From a virus: a stretch of 22,227 nucleotides of DNA. The stretch covers positions 1-22,227 of the IMG/VR virus record IMGVR_UViG_3300046522_000476, one strand, 5' to 3'. The notes below the pieces were generated by a model. That model worked only from the letters and a program-made list of their open reading frames with translations. It did no database searches and had not been told where the DNA came from. Position numbers and translations under genes: made by a program. Shown here in pieces: positions 7,820-15,255 of the stretch. The stretch's first letter is position 1. Every line of letters starts with the position of its first letter.

Positions 7820-8217
7820 CAGATCGCTATCCTTTCTTCGGCGGCGCCGGCGCTCTTCGCTCGCGGACGCTCGACGGTCTCGTATAACGCGCGGCGACGT
7901 CCCTTGTGTCGCCAGCGATCGGCGATACGAGTCAGGACCGCCCATGCGTAGGAGCGCGGCACGCCGAAGCGCACCAATCCTTCGACTTCTTCCGCGAGCT
8001 CGGCACGTCGCTCGGCTCGCGCCTGTTCATAGCGCGACACGTCAGCCTTCTCGCGCCAGTGCAGGTCCTCGCGCTTGTTCTGAAGCAGGCAGGCCATCGA
8101 GCAGAACAGGCGCCACATCACGCCGTCGGCTAGTCTGGCTGCCGGCGGTCTCGCCTTCTTTCCATAGGCGCGCTTCACAGGCCGCGCCTTGCACTGTTGG
8201 CAGAGCGGCGGCGTCAA
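7819..8217 (-). CDS. Small zinc-finger protein, unknown function
   Basis: A 132-residue protein that begins at TTG 8217, overlapping the previous stop (TTGA). The N-terminus has CQQC (7-10) and, after a basic linker, CSMAC (39-43), a CX2C...CX3C arrangement expected to bind one zinc ion. A long charged helix follows (50-82, rich in Arg/Glu), then a second helical part with RFGVPRSYAWAVLTRIADRW. Such proteins are common in phage early regions. Nucleic-acid binding is plausible but not shown. The gene sits in the coupled run from the helicase down to the terminase. Confidence 0.65.
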   Translation of the reverse strand: MTPPLCQQCKARPVKRAYGKKARPPAARLADGVMWRLFCSMACLLQNKREDLHWREKADVSRYEQARAERRAELAEEVEGLVRFGVPRSYAWAVLTRIADRWRHKGRRRALYETVERPRAKSAGAAEERIAI

Positions 8218-8480
8218 CGGTCGTTCTCCGTGAGCGCCGCCAACTTGCCGTCCCGTGCCAGTTCCAACGTCCTGCCTGGCGTCGGGCGTTCCTTGTAGAC
8301 CTTCCACATGCAGCCGGCGCACGTCGCGCTTCGACGACCGTAAATGGGTTTGCCGAAGCGCGCCCACTCGCCTGCTTTGATGTCGCAGCCGTATGAGCAC
8401 TTGACGAAGATTCGAACGCGCTGCCAGAACGATGTCGGCGGGCGACGTGAATACGGTCCGCGACGGCGGTGAGCGCTCAT
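8214..8480 (-). CDS. Cysteine-containing basic hypothetical protein
   Basis: An 88-residue, strongly basic protein; its ATG at 8480 overlaps the replication gene's stop (ATGA). Cysteines C28 and C32 (KCSYGCD) and C54/C57 (TCAGCMW) form a likely zinc-ribbon. The segment GCDIKAGEWARFGKPIYG resembles a recurring motif of small phage proteins that carry a residual zinc-binding fold, but no function is known. It belongs to the replication-region operon. Confidence 0.62.
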   Translation of the reverse strand: MSAHRRRGPYSRRPPTSFWQRVRIFVKCSYGCDIKAGEWARFGKPIYGRRSATCAGCMWKVYKERPTPGRTLELARDGKLAALTENDR

Positions 8481-9325
8481 TTGCTGACCCTCCTGGCTCC
8501 GGCGATGTCAGGGTGCGTGTGTTTGAACCACTCCGATGCGGCAGCGCGATGGATGACGTCGTGTGCAACGTCTGGATGGCGACCGCGGTCGATCTGCATG
8601 CGGGCGCACTCGTCCTTCAGCGCATCACGCAGGTCCTGTTCTGACCCGATCTCGTAACGAATGCTGTTGTGGTCCCACGACCCGCGCTGCAGGAGTTCTG
8701 CGGCCAGCGCTGCAATCACCCGGTAGTTGTCGGCGTTGGGCTCTTTGGCGAGGCGCAGCCGCGTTTCAGGCCGAATCGAGAATCCGTCCTGCGTGGGCGG
8801 CGCCGCGTGCGGCGCTGTTCTAACAATGGACGTACTGGTGGTACCGGACGTAGGGGACGTATCGGGTGGCGGTGGCGCCACCCCCCCGGTGGCGGTGCTG
8901 CCACCCCCCGGTGGCGGTGGCGCCACCCCTCCCCCGGCGCTGGTGCCACCGGGTGGCAAATTGCCGGGGGGTGGCGTGTTGCCAGGGGTGACGCCTTCAG
9001 CTGGCCAAGCTCGCCTCGCCGTTGGCACGCGGCGTCTTGGCCGAGAGTCCGCCAAGGCGAGGCAGTCCATTCGGACGATGTAAACGTTTGTGCCCTGGCG
9101 TCCCTCGTTGCGCTTGATCTCAAGTTCGCCCAACGCCTCGATGCTGCGGATACATCGCTGCACAGTTCGTTCGTGCAGCCGAGTCTTCTTAGCCAGCGTC
9201 GCGATCGAAGGCCACGCGTCCATGCCTTCATCGCTCGCCCTATCAGCGATCGATAGCAGGACCAGCCGGTCGTTCCCGATCGTGCGGGAGTGTTCCCAGA
9301 CCCAGGTCATGACGCGGACGCTCAT
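8477..9325 (-). CDS. Replication initiator-like helix-turn-helix protein (lambda O-like architecture)
   Basis: A 282-residue protein; the ATG at 9325 overlaps the helicase stop. The N-terminal domain (MTWVWEHS, then GNDRLVLLSIADRASDEG, then PSIATLAKKTRLHERTVQRC, about 6-72) is the winged HTH common to phage replication proteins of the O/DnaD-like kind. Residues 103-165 are a low-complexity Pro/Gly/Ala linker in which GGVAPPPP occurs twice. The C-terminal 100 residues are helical and rich in acidic and basic residues. The DNA encoding the linker contains regularly spaced dyad repeats (8865-8935), as the lambda origin does within gene O. It sits next to an SNF2 helicase rather than a DnaB/DnaC-type partner. 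A transcription regulator remains possible. Confidence 0.65.
   Translation of the reverse strand: MSVRVMTWVWEHSRTIGNDRLVLLSIADRASDEGMDAWPSIATLAKKTRLHERTVQRCIRSIEALGELEIKRNEGRQGTNVYIVRMDCLALADSRPRRRVPTARRAWPAEGVTPGNTPPPGNLPPGGTSAGGGVAPPPPGGGSTATGGVAPPPPDTSPTSGTTSTSIVRTAPHAAPPTQDGFSIRPETRLRLAKEPNADNYRVIAALAAELLQRGSWDHNSIRYEIGSEQDLRDALKDECARMQIDRGRHPDVAHDVIHRAAASEWFKHTHPDIAGARRVSK
8865..8935. repeat. Iteron-like tandem repeats, candidate replication origin
   Basis: Three tandem units start at 8865, 8888 and 8910, spaced 23 and 22 bp. Each opens GGTGGCGGTG and closes GCCACCCC, so each has internal dyad symmetry; units 1 and 3 contain the perfect 12-bp palindrome GGTGGCGCCACC. Degenerate relatives continue to about 8985 (GGTGGCAAATTGCC at 8952, GGTGGCGTGTTGCC at 8970). 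The arrangement echoes lambda ori inside gene O. A low-complexity protein linker could also produce it. Confidence 0.5.
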
Positions 9326-11067
9326 GACTGCACCGCGCCGGCCGCCGGTCCGGCCGCTGGCACGCCCACAAGACCCATCCCGCGTTTCTTCTGCATCTTC
9401 CTGAGGTAGTGCTCGGCGAGGCGCTTGACGCGCTCTGGATCGATCTCCAGGCGTTCGAGCGATTCCGCAGCGAGCGGATTCCGGATACCTTCCTGTTGTT
9501 CGCGCTTGATGCCGTTGACTTCGGCGATGACGGGGTCCGATCCCTCGTCGCTGACGAGGAAGTAGGCGACGACCGGATCTTGCTGACCATCGCGGCCGAT
9601 ACGCCCGATGAACTGGTCGTGGACCGCCGGTGACCAATCGAGCTCGCCTATGACGCAGGCGCTGCACACCTGCTGCAGGCCGTCGACGCCCGCGCCGGAT
9701 CGCAGGGACATGATCATCAGGCGCGATGGACCGTTGACGAACGCGTCGATCGCCTTCTGCTTCTGCGCCGGTGTCTCGCTGCCCGTATACATGACCGGCT
9801 GCAGGTCGGCGAGCTTCGCCAGCCAGAGGTCATAGACAGCACGGTGCCAGCCGCCCAGCAGGATCTTCTCTTCCGATTCAGCCAGCACGCGGATGAAGTC
9901 CGCGACGTGCGGCGCCTTGGCGATGCCGGTCGCCTGGCGGAGCCGCCAATCCAGCTCGGACGCGGCGTGCATCTTCTGCACTGGTGCCGCTTGACTGAGC
10001 AGGATGCGGGCGAGTTCCGCGGCCGACGCGTCGATGGCGTCGAGTGCGGCCCGATCGGTGTCGACGTGCTGGACATGCCGGATCGGCTCACCGGCGGGCA
10101 GCTCGCGCTTCACCTCCTGGCGGGTGTGCCGGATCATCAGGAATGATTCGCGGAGGTAGGTGCCGAACGCCTTCGGATCCTTCAGCTTCGCTTTCTCGCC
10201 ACCGCCACCGTATGTGCAATGCTCCCGGTGAAACTCGGCCGACGTGCCGAGCGCGCCAGGCTTCAGGACCTCGAAGATGTTGAAGATTTCTCCGCCGTAG
10301 TTGTAGACCGGCGTCGCGGACAGCCCGAGGCGGAATGGCACGTCCACGAGTTGCCTCGCCGCCTCGTGTCGGTAGGATCCCGAGTGGCGCAGCTCCTGAA
10401 TCTCGTCGTAGACGACGGACTTTGCATAGTTGAGGAGCACCTTCGACCAGCCGGCCAGCTTGTGGTAGGTGATGATCACGACGTCAGGCCCGGCGCCCAT
10501 GAACTTCGGGAGTTCGTAGGGCGTGGCCTTGTCGACGATGTGAACGTGCAGCGACGGGATGAACTTCGCGATCTGCGCCCGCCATTGGCGCTGCAGATGC
10601 GGCATACACACAACGACGGCTGGCAGCGTGCGCGGGTCAGCAAACGACCCGATCGCCATGGGCGTCTTGCCCAGGCCAACGTCGTCCCCGTTCAACAGGA
10701 AGCCGCTGGTCAGGTAGACGCCCACCTCCCGCGCCTGATAGTCGCGGAGCGGCAGCGCGAGCGAGAACTCCGGCGCCGCATAGTTCGTGTCGATGATCTG
10801 CTCGAGCCGGAGAATGGCCTCGCGGAACGCATCCGCGCCGGCGGTCAGCGCGGCCTCGTGCTCCGGCGTCATCGTCAGTGGATACCGAGATCGCACCCAT
10901 TCGAGGTCGCGGCAGCTCTCAGGCGTGTTCGACAGCGATAGGACGCCGCGCCCCTCCTGATCGACCTTCCCGAGGATGCGCTTGACGCGGAGATGCACGT
11001 GCGGTTCGGCGTCGAGCCGCCACCATTGGGCGCTTGTGCTGAGGGCGAGGGTGCCGTACGTCTTCAC
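9322..11067 (-). CDS. SNF2-family DEAD/DEAH-type helicase / translocase
   Basis: A 581-residue superfamily-2 ATPase that uses ATP to move along or remodel DNA. All main motifs are visible: Q-like LRDYQ (107-111), Walker A DDVGLGKT (128-135), DExx box DEIQ (221-224), motif III LSATP (249-253), motif V MSLRSGAGVDG and motif VI QFIGRIGRDGQQ near 490. The short N-terminal domain (1-100) resembles the variable domain before the core in phage SNF2 proteins. The start chosen is GTG 11067, which overlaps the nuclease stop (GTGA); an ATG 15 bases upstream is also in frame. Together with the nuclease in front of it, it likely serves replication, recombination or fork processing. Confidence 0.92.
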   Translation of the reverse strand: MKTYGTLALSTSAQWWRLDAEPHVHLRVKRILGKVDQEGRGVLSLSNTPESCRDLEWVRSRYPLTMTPEHEAALTAGADAFREAILRLEQIIDTNYAAPEFSLALPLRDYQAREVGVYLTSGFLLNGDDVGLGKTPMAIGSFADPRTLPAVVVCMPHLQRQWRAQIAKFIPSLHVHIVDKATPYELPKFMGAGPDVVIITYHKLAGWSKVLLNYAKSVVYDEIQELRHSGSYRHEAARQLVDVPFRLGLSATPVYNYGGEIFNIFEVLKPGALGTSAEFHREHCTYGGGGEKAKLKDPKAFGTYLRESFLMIRHTRQEVKRELPAGEPIRHVQHVDTDRAALDAIDASAAELARILLSQAAPVQKMHAASELDWRLRQATGIAKAPHVADFIRVLAESEEKILLGGWHRAVYDLWLAKLADLQPVMYTGSETPAQKQKAIDAFVNGPSRLMIMSLRSGAGVDGLQQVCSACVIGELDWSPAVHDQFIGRIGRDGQQDPVVAYFLVSDEGSDPVIAEVNGIKREQQEGIRNPLAAESLERLEIDPERVKRLAEHYLRKMQKKRGMGLVGVPAAGPAAGAVQS

Positions 11068-11471
11068 AGCCCACCTGCCCACGTGGCCACCACGTGCACC
11101 GGCTTACCGGCCAGCATGTCGGCGCAGCCGGCCGCGAGCGACGCGTGCCCAGTCATGAGGATGAGCGCGTCGACCTCGGGCGACCGTGCGTAGCGTTGGA
11201 GCTGGCGCATGACGGCGGCAGGGCTGCCCTTCACCTTCAGCTCGAGCCCGATTCGGCCGTCGGGGAAGTAGAAGTCGATGATGTCCGCCTCGCGCAGGTG
11301 ATACTCCCGCTCGTATCGCACGTCCTGACGGTTCAGCCACTCGGCGACGGCGTTCTGGAAATCGAGCTCGACGCCGATCGGCCAGCGCCGCAACGGCAGC
11401 CGCTCAACCAGCCATTCGGCCGTGACGGCACGCTGGAGATCGACGACGTCCTGAAACCGCTCCTGATTCAT
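11064..11471 (-). CDS. PD-(D/E)XK-like nuclease
   Basis: A 135-residue protein starting at ATG 11471 (overlap ATGA). The core pattern fits the PD-(D/E)XK fold: an N-terminal helix (DFQNAVAEWLNRQD), then YEREYHLREADIIDFYF with D63/D66 and, after a hairpin, IGLELKVKG with E77 and K79, followed by helix AVMRQLQRYAR and strand DALILMTG. This is the arrangement of small phage and Holliday-junction-type or restriction-like nucleases, including recombination endonucleases. The order nuclease-helicase in one coupled message suggests joint action on DNA. The exact substrate is not determinable from sequence. Confidence 0.75.
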   Translation of the reverse strand: MNQERFQDVVDLQRAVTAEWLVERLPLRRWPIGVELDFQNAVAEWLNRQDVRYEREYHLREADIIDFYFPDGRIGLELKVKGSPAAVMRQLQRYARSPEVDALILMTGHASLAAGCADMLAGKPVHVVATWAGGL

Positions 11472-11827
11472 GGGTATTGCAACCCCCGTTGTTTCGCCCT
11501 GGCGCGAAGGTGCCGGGCCATCCGTTGGGCAAACCGCAGCTGCTCGCCGCGAGCGTCCAACACTGGCGCGTTCGGTCGGCCGCTGTCCGTATGCACGGAG
11601 CACTTGCGCGACTTCGGCCGAAGCGAGCGCAGCGGATCGAACGGCGTCGGCCTGGGGACTTCCCAGACCTCGTTCCACAAGCCGCTGATGTAGGGACGCA
11701 ATCGGACGGTCCGCGTGCACCCGCACGCGAGGCGCTCGAGGAACGTCTCGTTGGTGATGGCCGTTCTGGCGACAACCGCGTGCATACCGAAGTACGGCCG
11801 GTTGCTCGACGACGTCGGCGCGCTCAT
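11468..11827 (-). CDS. Hypothetical protein
   Basis: A 119-residue basic protein that starts at ATG 11827, overlapping the DUF1643 stop (ATGA). The middle reads LACGCTRTVRLRPYISGLWN, followed by EVWEVPRPTPFDP, and the last 25 residues are arginine-rich. Cysteines C35, C37 and C76 do not form a clear zinc motif. No family is recognised. It is coupled to the nuclease gene (4-base overlap), so a role with DNA processing is possible. Confidence 0.6.
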   Translation of the reverse strand: MSAPTSSSNRPYFGMHAVVARTAITNETFLERLACGCTRTVRLRPYISGLWNEVWEVPRPTPFDPLRSLRPKSRKCSVHTDSGRPNAPVLDARGEQLRFAQRMARHLRARAKQRGLQYP

Positions 11828-12345
11828 GCCGCCCACCTGACGACAGTGCCTCGCAGCTCGATGGCCCGCGGCCTGAGCTCGCCATCGAGATACAGCGGGT
11901 GCCCTGGTGCACCGCCCTTCGCCAGGTGCAGCGCGTGCACGCCGACGCCCGCGCCACGGATCATTCGCAGGACGTCGAGGGCCCGATCGCCGATTGCTTT
12001 GTGGACGCCCCACGCCGCGATGACGCGGTCTGCGCCCTGACAGGCGGCAAGGATGGCGGCATCGTTCCCCTCGCCGATGCGGTCGTGGACGAAGAGCGGT
12101 AGCAGGTCGTCAGGGTTTGTGCCGCGGAAGGCGAACAGGTTGACGACCTCGAGACGCCCGAAGCCCCACGCTTCTGCATACCGCACGCACTTCGCGACGG
12201 TCCGGTCGAGTGTCTCGGCGTCAGCGGTTGACGGGTTGAGCATGCAGAACACGCAGGTCCCGCGGCCGTAGGCCCACGTGCGCCATAGGCGCAGGCGGTG
12301 ACGACGGTCCGGCGAGAACACCGCGCCCGTGTCGAGGAACGTCAC
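11824..12345 (-). CDS. DUF1643 family protein
   Basis: A 173-residue protein with the DUF1643 signature: CVFCMLNPSTADAETLDRTV, then CVRYAEAWGFGRLEVVNLFA and FRGTNPDDL. The family is widespread in phages and bacteria, is of unknown biochemical function, and often sits near DNA-modification genes. The start taken is GTG 12345, which has AGGA at good distance. An upstream in-frame ATG (12405) would run into the promoter of the opposite-strand gene and is less likely. It is the first gene of the minus-strand nuclease-helicase-replication message. Confidence 0.8.
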   Translation of the reverse strand: MTFLDTGAVFSPDRRHRLRLWRTWAYGRGTCVFCMLNPSTADAETLDRTVAKCVRYAEAWGFGRLEVVNLFAFRGTNPDDLLPLFVHDRIGEGNDAAILAACQGADRVIAAWGVHKAIGDRALDVLRMIRGAGVGVHALHLAKGGAPGHPLYLDGELRPRAIELRGTVVRWAA

Positions 12346-12388
12346 GCCACTTCCTGACTCCGCACCAGCAGAAGCTGGGCGGGTGCCG

Positions 12389-12394
12389 TACAAT
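12389..12394 (+). promoter_or_regulatory. Candidate -10 box (TACAAT) for the plus-strand gene
   Basis: TACAAT lies 22 bases before the ATG at 12417 and differs from the sigma-70 consensus in one base. No good -35 is visible at 16-18 bp. A GGAG Shine-Dalgarno sits between it and the ATG (12406-12409). This control signal lies just beyond the likely start of the divergent DUF1643 gene. Confidence 0.45.
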
Positions 12395-12416
12395 TGCCGC
12401 CACACCGGAGCAACGC

Positions 12417-13103
12417 ATGCGTCGAAGTGCGCTCGACCACCCCAGTCGCACGAAATGGGTCAGTCGTCTCGATGGGGTGAGCAAACACCCGCTGATCCTC
12501 GTGATCCTCAGCGTCGCCCTCGGGTCGTGGCTTGTTCCGAAGCTCCTCGAGGACGCCACAACCGCACGCGCGCGCGCCGACGCACGTTTGGCATTGCTCG
12601 CGAAGCAGGTGGCCCCGATTCGCGCGGTGGACAAGGGGTTGCTTGATGCCCAGCAGCGCGTGGTCGTGTTCAACTTCCGCTTGGATGCACGACCTGGCAG
12701 CATCGGGCCAGCCGCGGAGCTGCTTGACCGACACCGTGAAGTCTGTAAACAGACGAAGACGATCTATGACGAGGCGACGAAACAGGCGGAGCAGTGGCCG
12801 GGTGACTTGAGCGTCGAACTTGAAATAATGCAGTTGATAGCGACGGAATTGGAGAACGACTACCGAGACGCTATCGACAACTACACGACGAGCGTGCGGC
12901 TGCTCCGCGACGACGAAAAGGAGCGATGCATGGTCGTTGAAGCTGCGATTCGGAATGCTATCGACACGCCCTCCGCAGATGCCACTCTGAACACGGTCAT
13001 TGAGGCTGACCGACAGAAGCGTCGAACGACCGTGGAAAACTTGCTCGGGCAGCGGCGACGCGCTATCCGCAATCTCGTCGACACTCTGTCGCGAGGGCAG
13101 TGA
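12417..13103 (+). CDS. Single-pass membrane protein with long charged helices (moron candidate)
   Basis: A 228-residue protein on the strand opposite to all neighbours. Its ATG at 12417 has a GGAG Shine-Dalgarno 7 bases upstream and a TACAAT -10 box before that. Residues 24-44 (PLILVILSVALGSWLV core) form one membrane helix after a positively charged N-terminus, so the N-terminus is probably cytoplasmic. The rest is almost wholly helical and charged (ARARADARLALLAKQV, then DRHREVCKQTKTIYDEA, then ERCMVVEAAIRNAI). Its codons use more A/T in third positions than the flanking genes. It is flanked by its own promoter-like signal and a terminator, a typical moron layout. Superinfection exclusion or envelope defence is a guess. 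No family is recognised. Confidence 0.8.
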   Translation: MRRSALDHPSRTKWVSRLDGVSKHPLILVILSVALGSWLVPKLLEDATTARARADARLALLAKQVAPIRAVDKGLLDAQQRVVVFNFRLDARPGSIGPAAELLDRHREVCKQTKTIYDEATKQAEQWPGDLSVELEIMQLIATELENDYRDAIDNYTTSVRLLRDDEKERCMVVEAAIRNAIDTPSADATLNTVIEADRQKRRTTVENLLGQRRRAIRNLVDTLSRGQ

Positions 13104-13119
13104 AACCACTTCTCCCTCG
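13092..13119. terminator. Hairpin overlapping the plus-strand stop codon, bidirectional terminator candidate
   Basis: CGAGGG and CCCTCG pair as the outer stem; AGTG and CACT pair inside around an AAAC loop, separated by a small internal loop. The TGA stop (13101-13103) is inside it. It separates converging genes (plus gene ending 13103, minus gene ending 13148). The T tail is weak. Confidence 0.5.
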
Positions 13120-13147
13120 TTCACGCTCATTGCCCGCCTCTCGCTGC

Positions 13148-13318
13148 TCACAGGCAGTTCCTCCACGCGCGCCAGAGGCTGGATGCCGCGAGATGGAAGC
13201 CCGCCGCAAGGCCCCGTTCGAACATTGAACCCTTCCAGCACCGGTCGCGGCGCCGGCGAAGCGACCGGATCTCCGCGATGACGTCGGCGCGGTTCATCGA
13301 CGGTTCGTCCCGCGTCAC
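13148..13318 (-). CDS. Small basic hypothetical protein
   Basis: A 56-residue arginine-rich protein from GTG 13318, overlapping the ASCH gene's stop (GTGA). It contains ADVIAEIRSLRRRRDRCW, then FERGLAAGFHLAASSLWRAW, an amphipathic helical pattern. It has no recognised family. It is the last gene of the minus-strand run that begins with the DUF5131 gene, and it ends 44 bases from the converging membrane-protein gene. Confidence 0.5.
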   Translation of the reverse strand: MTRDEPSMNRADVIAEIRSLRRRRDRCWKGSMFERGLAAGFHLAASSLWRAWRNCL

Positions 13319-13737
13319 GGCCGGCCTTCTCCCGAGGCGTCCATCTGCTCCCGCACCAGCCGCTCGACGGCCGGCTCGACGTACCAGATCCCCTGCGCGC
13401 CGCGGCACGGTATCGGCGTCGGAAACTTCCTGACGTTGCGCCGTAGCAGGCAGAACGGGCCATGGGCGTGCTGGTGGTTGCGGAGCTCGGTGGGTAGCTT
13501 GTCGACGTGAACGCAGTCGTAGATGTCGACCATCCCGACGAGTGCACCAAAGACCATGTCCGGCCACTCGGCGATGTCCTCGGGCTCGAGCATCTCCTGC
13601 GACCGGCCCGCATGAATCAGGAGGGCGCCTCGAAAGCTGAAGTAGCGCCGCCGGTTCTCCATCGGCTTCGCCTGTGGATGGTCCTCAGGCAGCACCAGCA
13701 GGTGGGCGTACGGCTGAAACACGGTCAGCGCCTTCAT
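13315..13737 (-). CDS. ASCH-domain protein
   Basis: A 140-residue protein with the ASCH/PUA-like signature: MKALTVFQPYAHLLVLPED, then KPMENRRRYFSFRGALLIHA (the ENR...GxxxIHA motif), and FGALVGMVDIYDCV further on. ASCH domains have a beta-barrel resembling RNA-binding PUA domains, and some members act on modified nucleosides or RNA. The gene overlaps the zinc-finger gene by 4 bases (ATGA). In phages, ASCH proteins often accompany accessory nucleic-acid genes; a link to DNA modification here is inference only. Confidence 0.85.
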   Translation of the reverse strand: MKALTVFQPYAHLLVLPEDHPQAKPMENRRRYFSFRGALLIHAGRSQEMLEPEDIAEWPDMVFGALVGMVDIYDCVHVDKLPTELRNHQHAHGPFCLLRRNVRKFPTPIPCRGAQGIWYVEPAVERLVREQMDASGEGRP

Positions 13738-14543
13738 CGCGACTCTCGATCTCCCTGGAGGCTGCGGAGCGGGGCCGTTCGATCGACCGCGAGCCTGATC
13801 TGTCCGTCGATCGCCTCGTCGGCCATGGGCACCAGCTCCGCGCCGAGCGCCTGGACGGCGCTAGCGCTGTCTACCGGCTCGAGCGTCTGGCTGGTGTCTT
13901 CGATCGGCTCGTGGACCATCGGCCGGATCCACCACCGCGGCCCGTGGACGGATTCGAGCAGGCCCCGAGCGATTACCCGCGCATCCTCGTGGGTGACGAT
14001 GACGCCGCTCTTATAGGGACGCTCTTCGTTGTCTGGGCCGGCGAGGACGGTGAGCAGCTCCACGAGCTGGCGCGGCGCGGCGGGCGGCGTGAATGGACTG
14101 GCTACTCGACCCGTGGCGTTGCAGCGATCGCACCCGTCCGTCACTTCCCTGGCATAGGCGCGCAAGCCGGTCCCCTTGCAGTCGGGACACTTCACCGTCT
14201 GGTCGCCGGCGAACGCCTGCGCCAGCCGACCCACTCGGCACGTCGTGGTGTGTGGCAGGCCGCCGCAGTTGGAGCACCCGCCGCGGCCCAGACTACGGGT
14301 GATGAGCTCGACGAGGCGATCGACATGCGGATTGTCGGCCTGCGTCGCGTCTGGCGTGGCCGCGCGCTCGAGCGCATCGGCGAGGTCTCTCAATCCGTAG
14401 TCCGCAACCTGTGCGACCAGGTTGCACACGGCGAGGATGCGCTCGCCTCCAAGATCGTCAGCGTAGGTGCCTGCCACCAGCTGGACCTCGGCATCGACCT
14501 TGGCCCGCAGTTGCTCGATCAATGTGCGCGCGTTCGTGTCCAT
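13734..14543 (-). CDS. DnaJ-type zinc-finger protein, unknown function
   Basis: A 269-residue protein starting at ATG 14543. The N-terminal half is helical (IEQLRAKVDAEVQLV onwards). A cysteine-rich centre holds CSNC (90-93) and C102, then CPDCKGTG (119-126) and CDRCNATG (138-145), the latter two being the CXXCXGXG units of DnaJ-like zinc fingers. Only two such units occur, whereas DnaJ has four. The C-terminal part (160-269) contains GVIVTHEDARVIARGLLESV and GPRWWIRPMVHEP. It has no named family. Adjacent genes also encode cysteine-rich proteins. Confidence 0.65.
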   Translation of the reverse strand: MDTNARTLIEQLRAKVDAEVQLVAGTYADDLGGERILAVCNLVAQVADYGLRDLADALERAATPDATQADNPHVDRLVELITRSLGRGGCSNCGGLPHTTTCRVGRLAQAFAGDQTVKCPDCKGTGLRAYAREVTDGCDRCNATGRVASPFTPPAAPRQLVELLTVLAGPDNEERPYKSGVIVTHEDARVIARGLLESVHGPRWWIRPMVHEPIEDTSQTLEPVDSASAVQALGAELVPMADEAIDGQIRLAVDRTAPLRSLQGDRESR

Positions 14544-15052
14544 CAGTGCACTCGTCTCCGTTCCGTCTGTGCCGCGATGCCGGCCGCCTTGTCGGCCGCC
14601 TGGATGGCGACGCCGATCAGTTCGAACACGCGCGCCGACCGCTCGACCTTGTCCTGGTGCGGCGCGCAGAAGCCGATGACCCAGCCCGCGAGGACCGCCG
14701 CCAGGATGTCGAGACCGTCCGATGCCACGCCCACCGTCGACCGCATGACCGATTCGTTGAGCCTGACGATGGGCTGGAGCTGCTTGAAGATCTCGCCGGC
14801 GGCCGTGCTCAGCGTCCGACTAACGTGGCGGTCATTGGTCAGCACGTCGATCGACTGCCGCTGCTCGATGGTGAGCTCGGCCGCATGCGTCATCACGACG
14901 GTCAGCACCGCACTCGCCGAGGTGAACGCCGTGCAATCGCAGTCGTCGCACTTCGCCGGACCGTGCGCCTCGTGGTGATGGCCGCAGAGACACAGCCGCT
15001 GCAGGTCCGCCCATGCGGTGAGCAACGCCAGCCTCGGATCACAAACGGTCAA
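14543..15052 (-). CDS. Cys/His-rich zinc-binding hypothetical protein
   Basis: A 169-residue protein from TTG 15052 (TTGA overlap with the gene before). Near the N-terminus, residues 21-40 read CLCGHHHEAH, then GPAKCDDCDC: a CxCGHxxxxH...CxxCxC metal-binding motif recurrent in phage and high-G+C bacterial proteins. The remainder is helical, with ILAAVLAGWVIGFCAPH (116-132) weakly hydrophobic but too broken by polar residues to be a sure membrane helix. No function is known. Confidence 0.62.
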   Translation of the reverse strand: MTVCDPRLALLTAWADLQRLCLCGHHHEAHGPAKCDDCDCTAFTSASAVLTVVMTHAAELTIEQRQSIDVLTNDRHVSRTLSTAAGEIFKQLQPIVRLNESVMRSTVGVASDGLDILAAVLAGWVIGFCAPHQDKVERSARVFELIGVAIQAADKAAGIAAQTERRRVH

Positions 15053-15255
15053 CGTCGCCTCCGGGCCTTGGGCTTCACCGGCAGCGTCGGAATGCGCTTG
15101 TAGGGGCGGCCGACGCGTGTGCCGAGCACCGAGCGCAGCATCAGGTGCACGGCCTGGAAGGCAAACTCCTCGTTCGACGGCAGCTGCAGGATGTCCGTCG
15201 CCTCGGCCACCTCACGTGCCATCGCGTCAGGCATCCGGATCACGATGGTGTTCAT
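15049..15255 (-). CDS. Small ribbon-helix-helix-like protein
   Basis: A 68-residue protein; its ATG at 15255 overlaps the gene before it. The N-terminal MNTIVIRMPDAMAREVAEA pattern (one short strand, then two helices) resembles ribbon-helix-helix DNA-binding proteins, with a basic tail (KRIPTLPVKPKARRRR). It may autoregulate this operon. RHH assignment by eye is uncertain because the fold is short and poorly conserved. Confidence 0.55.
   Translation of the reverse strand: MNTIVIRMPDAMAREVAEATDILQLPSNEEFAFQAVHLMLRSVLGTRVGRPYKRIPTLPVKPKARRRR

Noticed and set aside
8669-9256. Long antisense frames opposite the replication and helicase genes
   Set aside because: Such frames are common in high-G+C DNA. 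Their products are Arg/Pro-rich with no family features, while the minus-strand genes have clear motifs and coupled starts.
12346-12405. Longer DUF1643 protein starting at ATG 12405
   Set aside because: The extra 20 residues are low complexity, and the start would lie across the TACAAT region of the opposite gene. GTG 12345 has a better Shine-Dalgarno.
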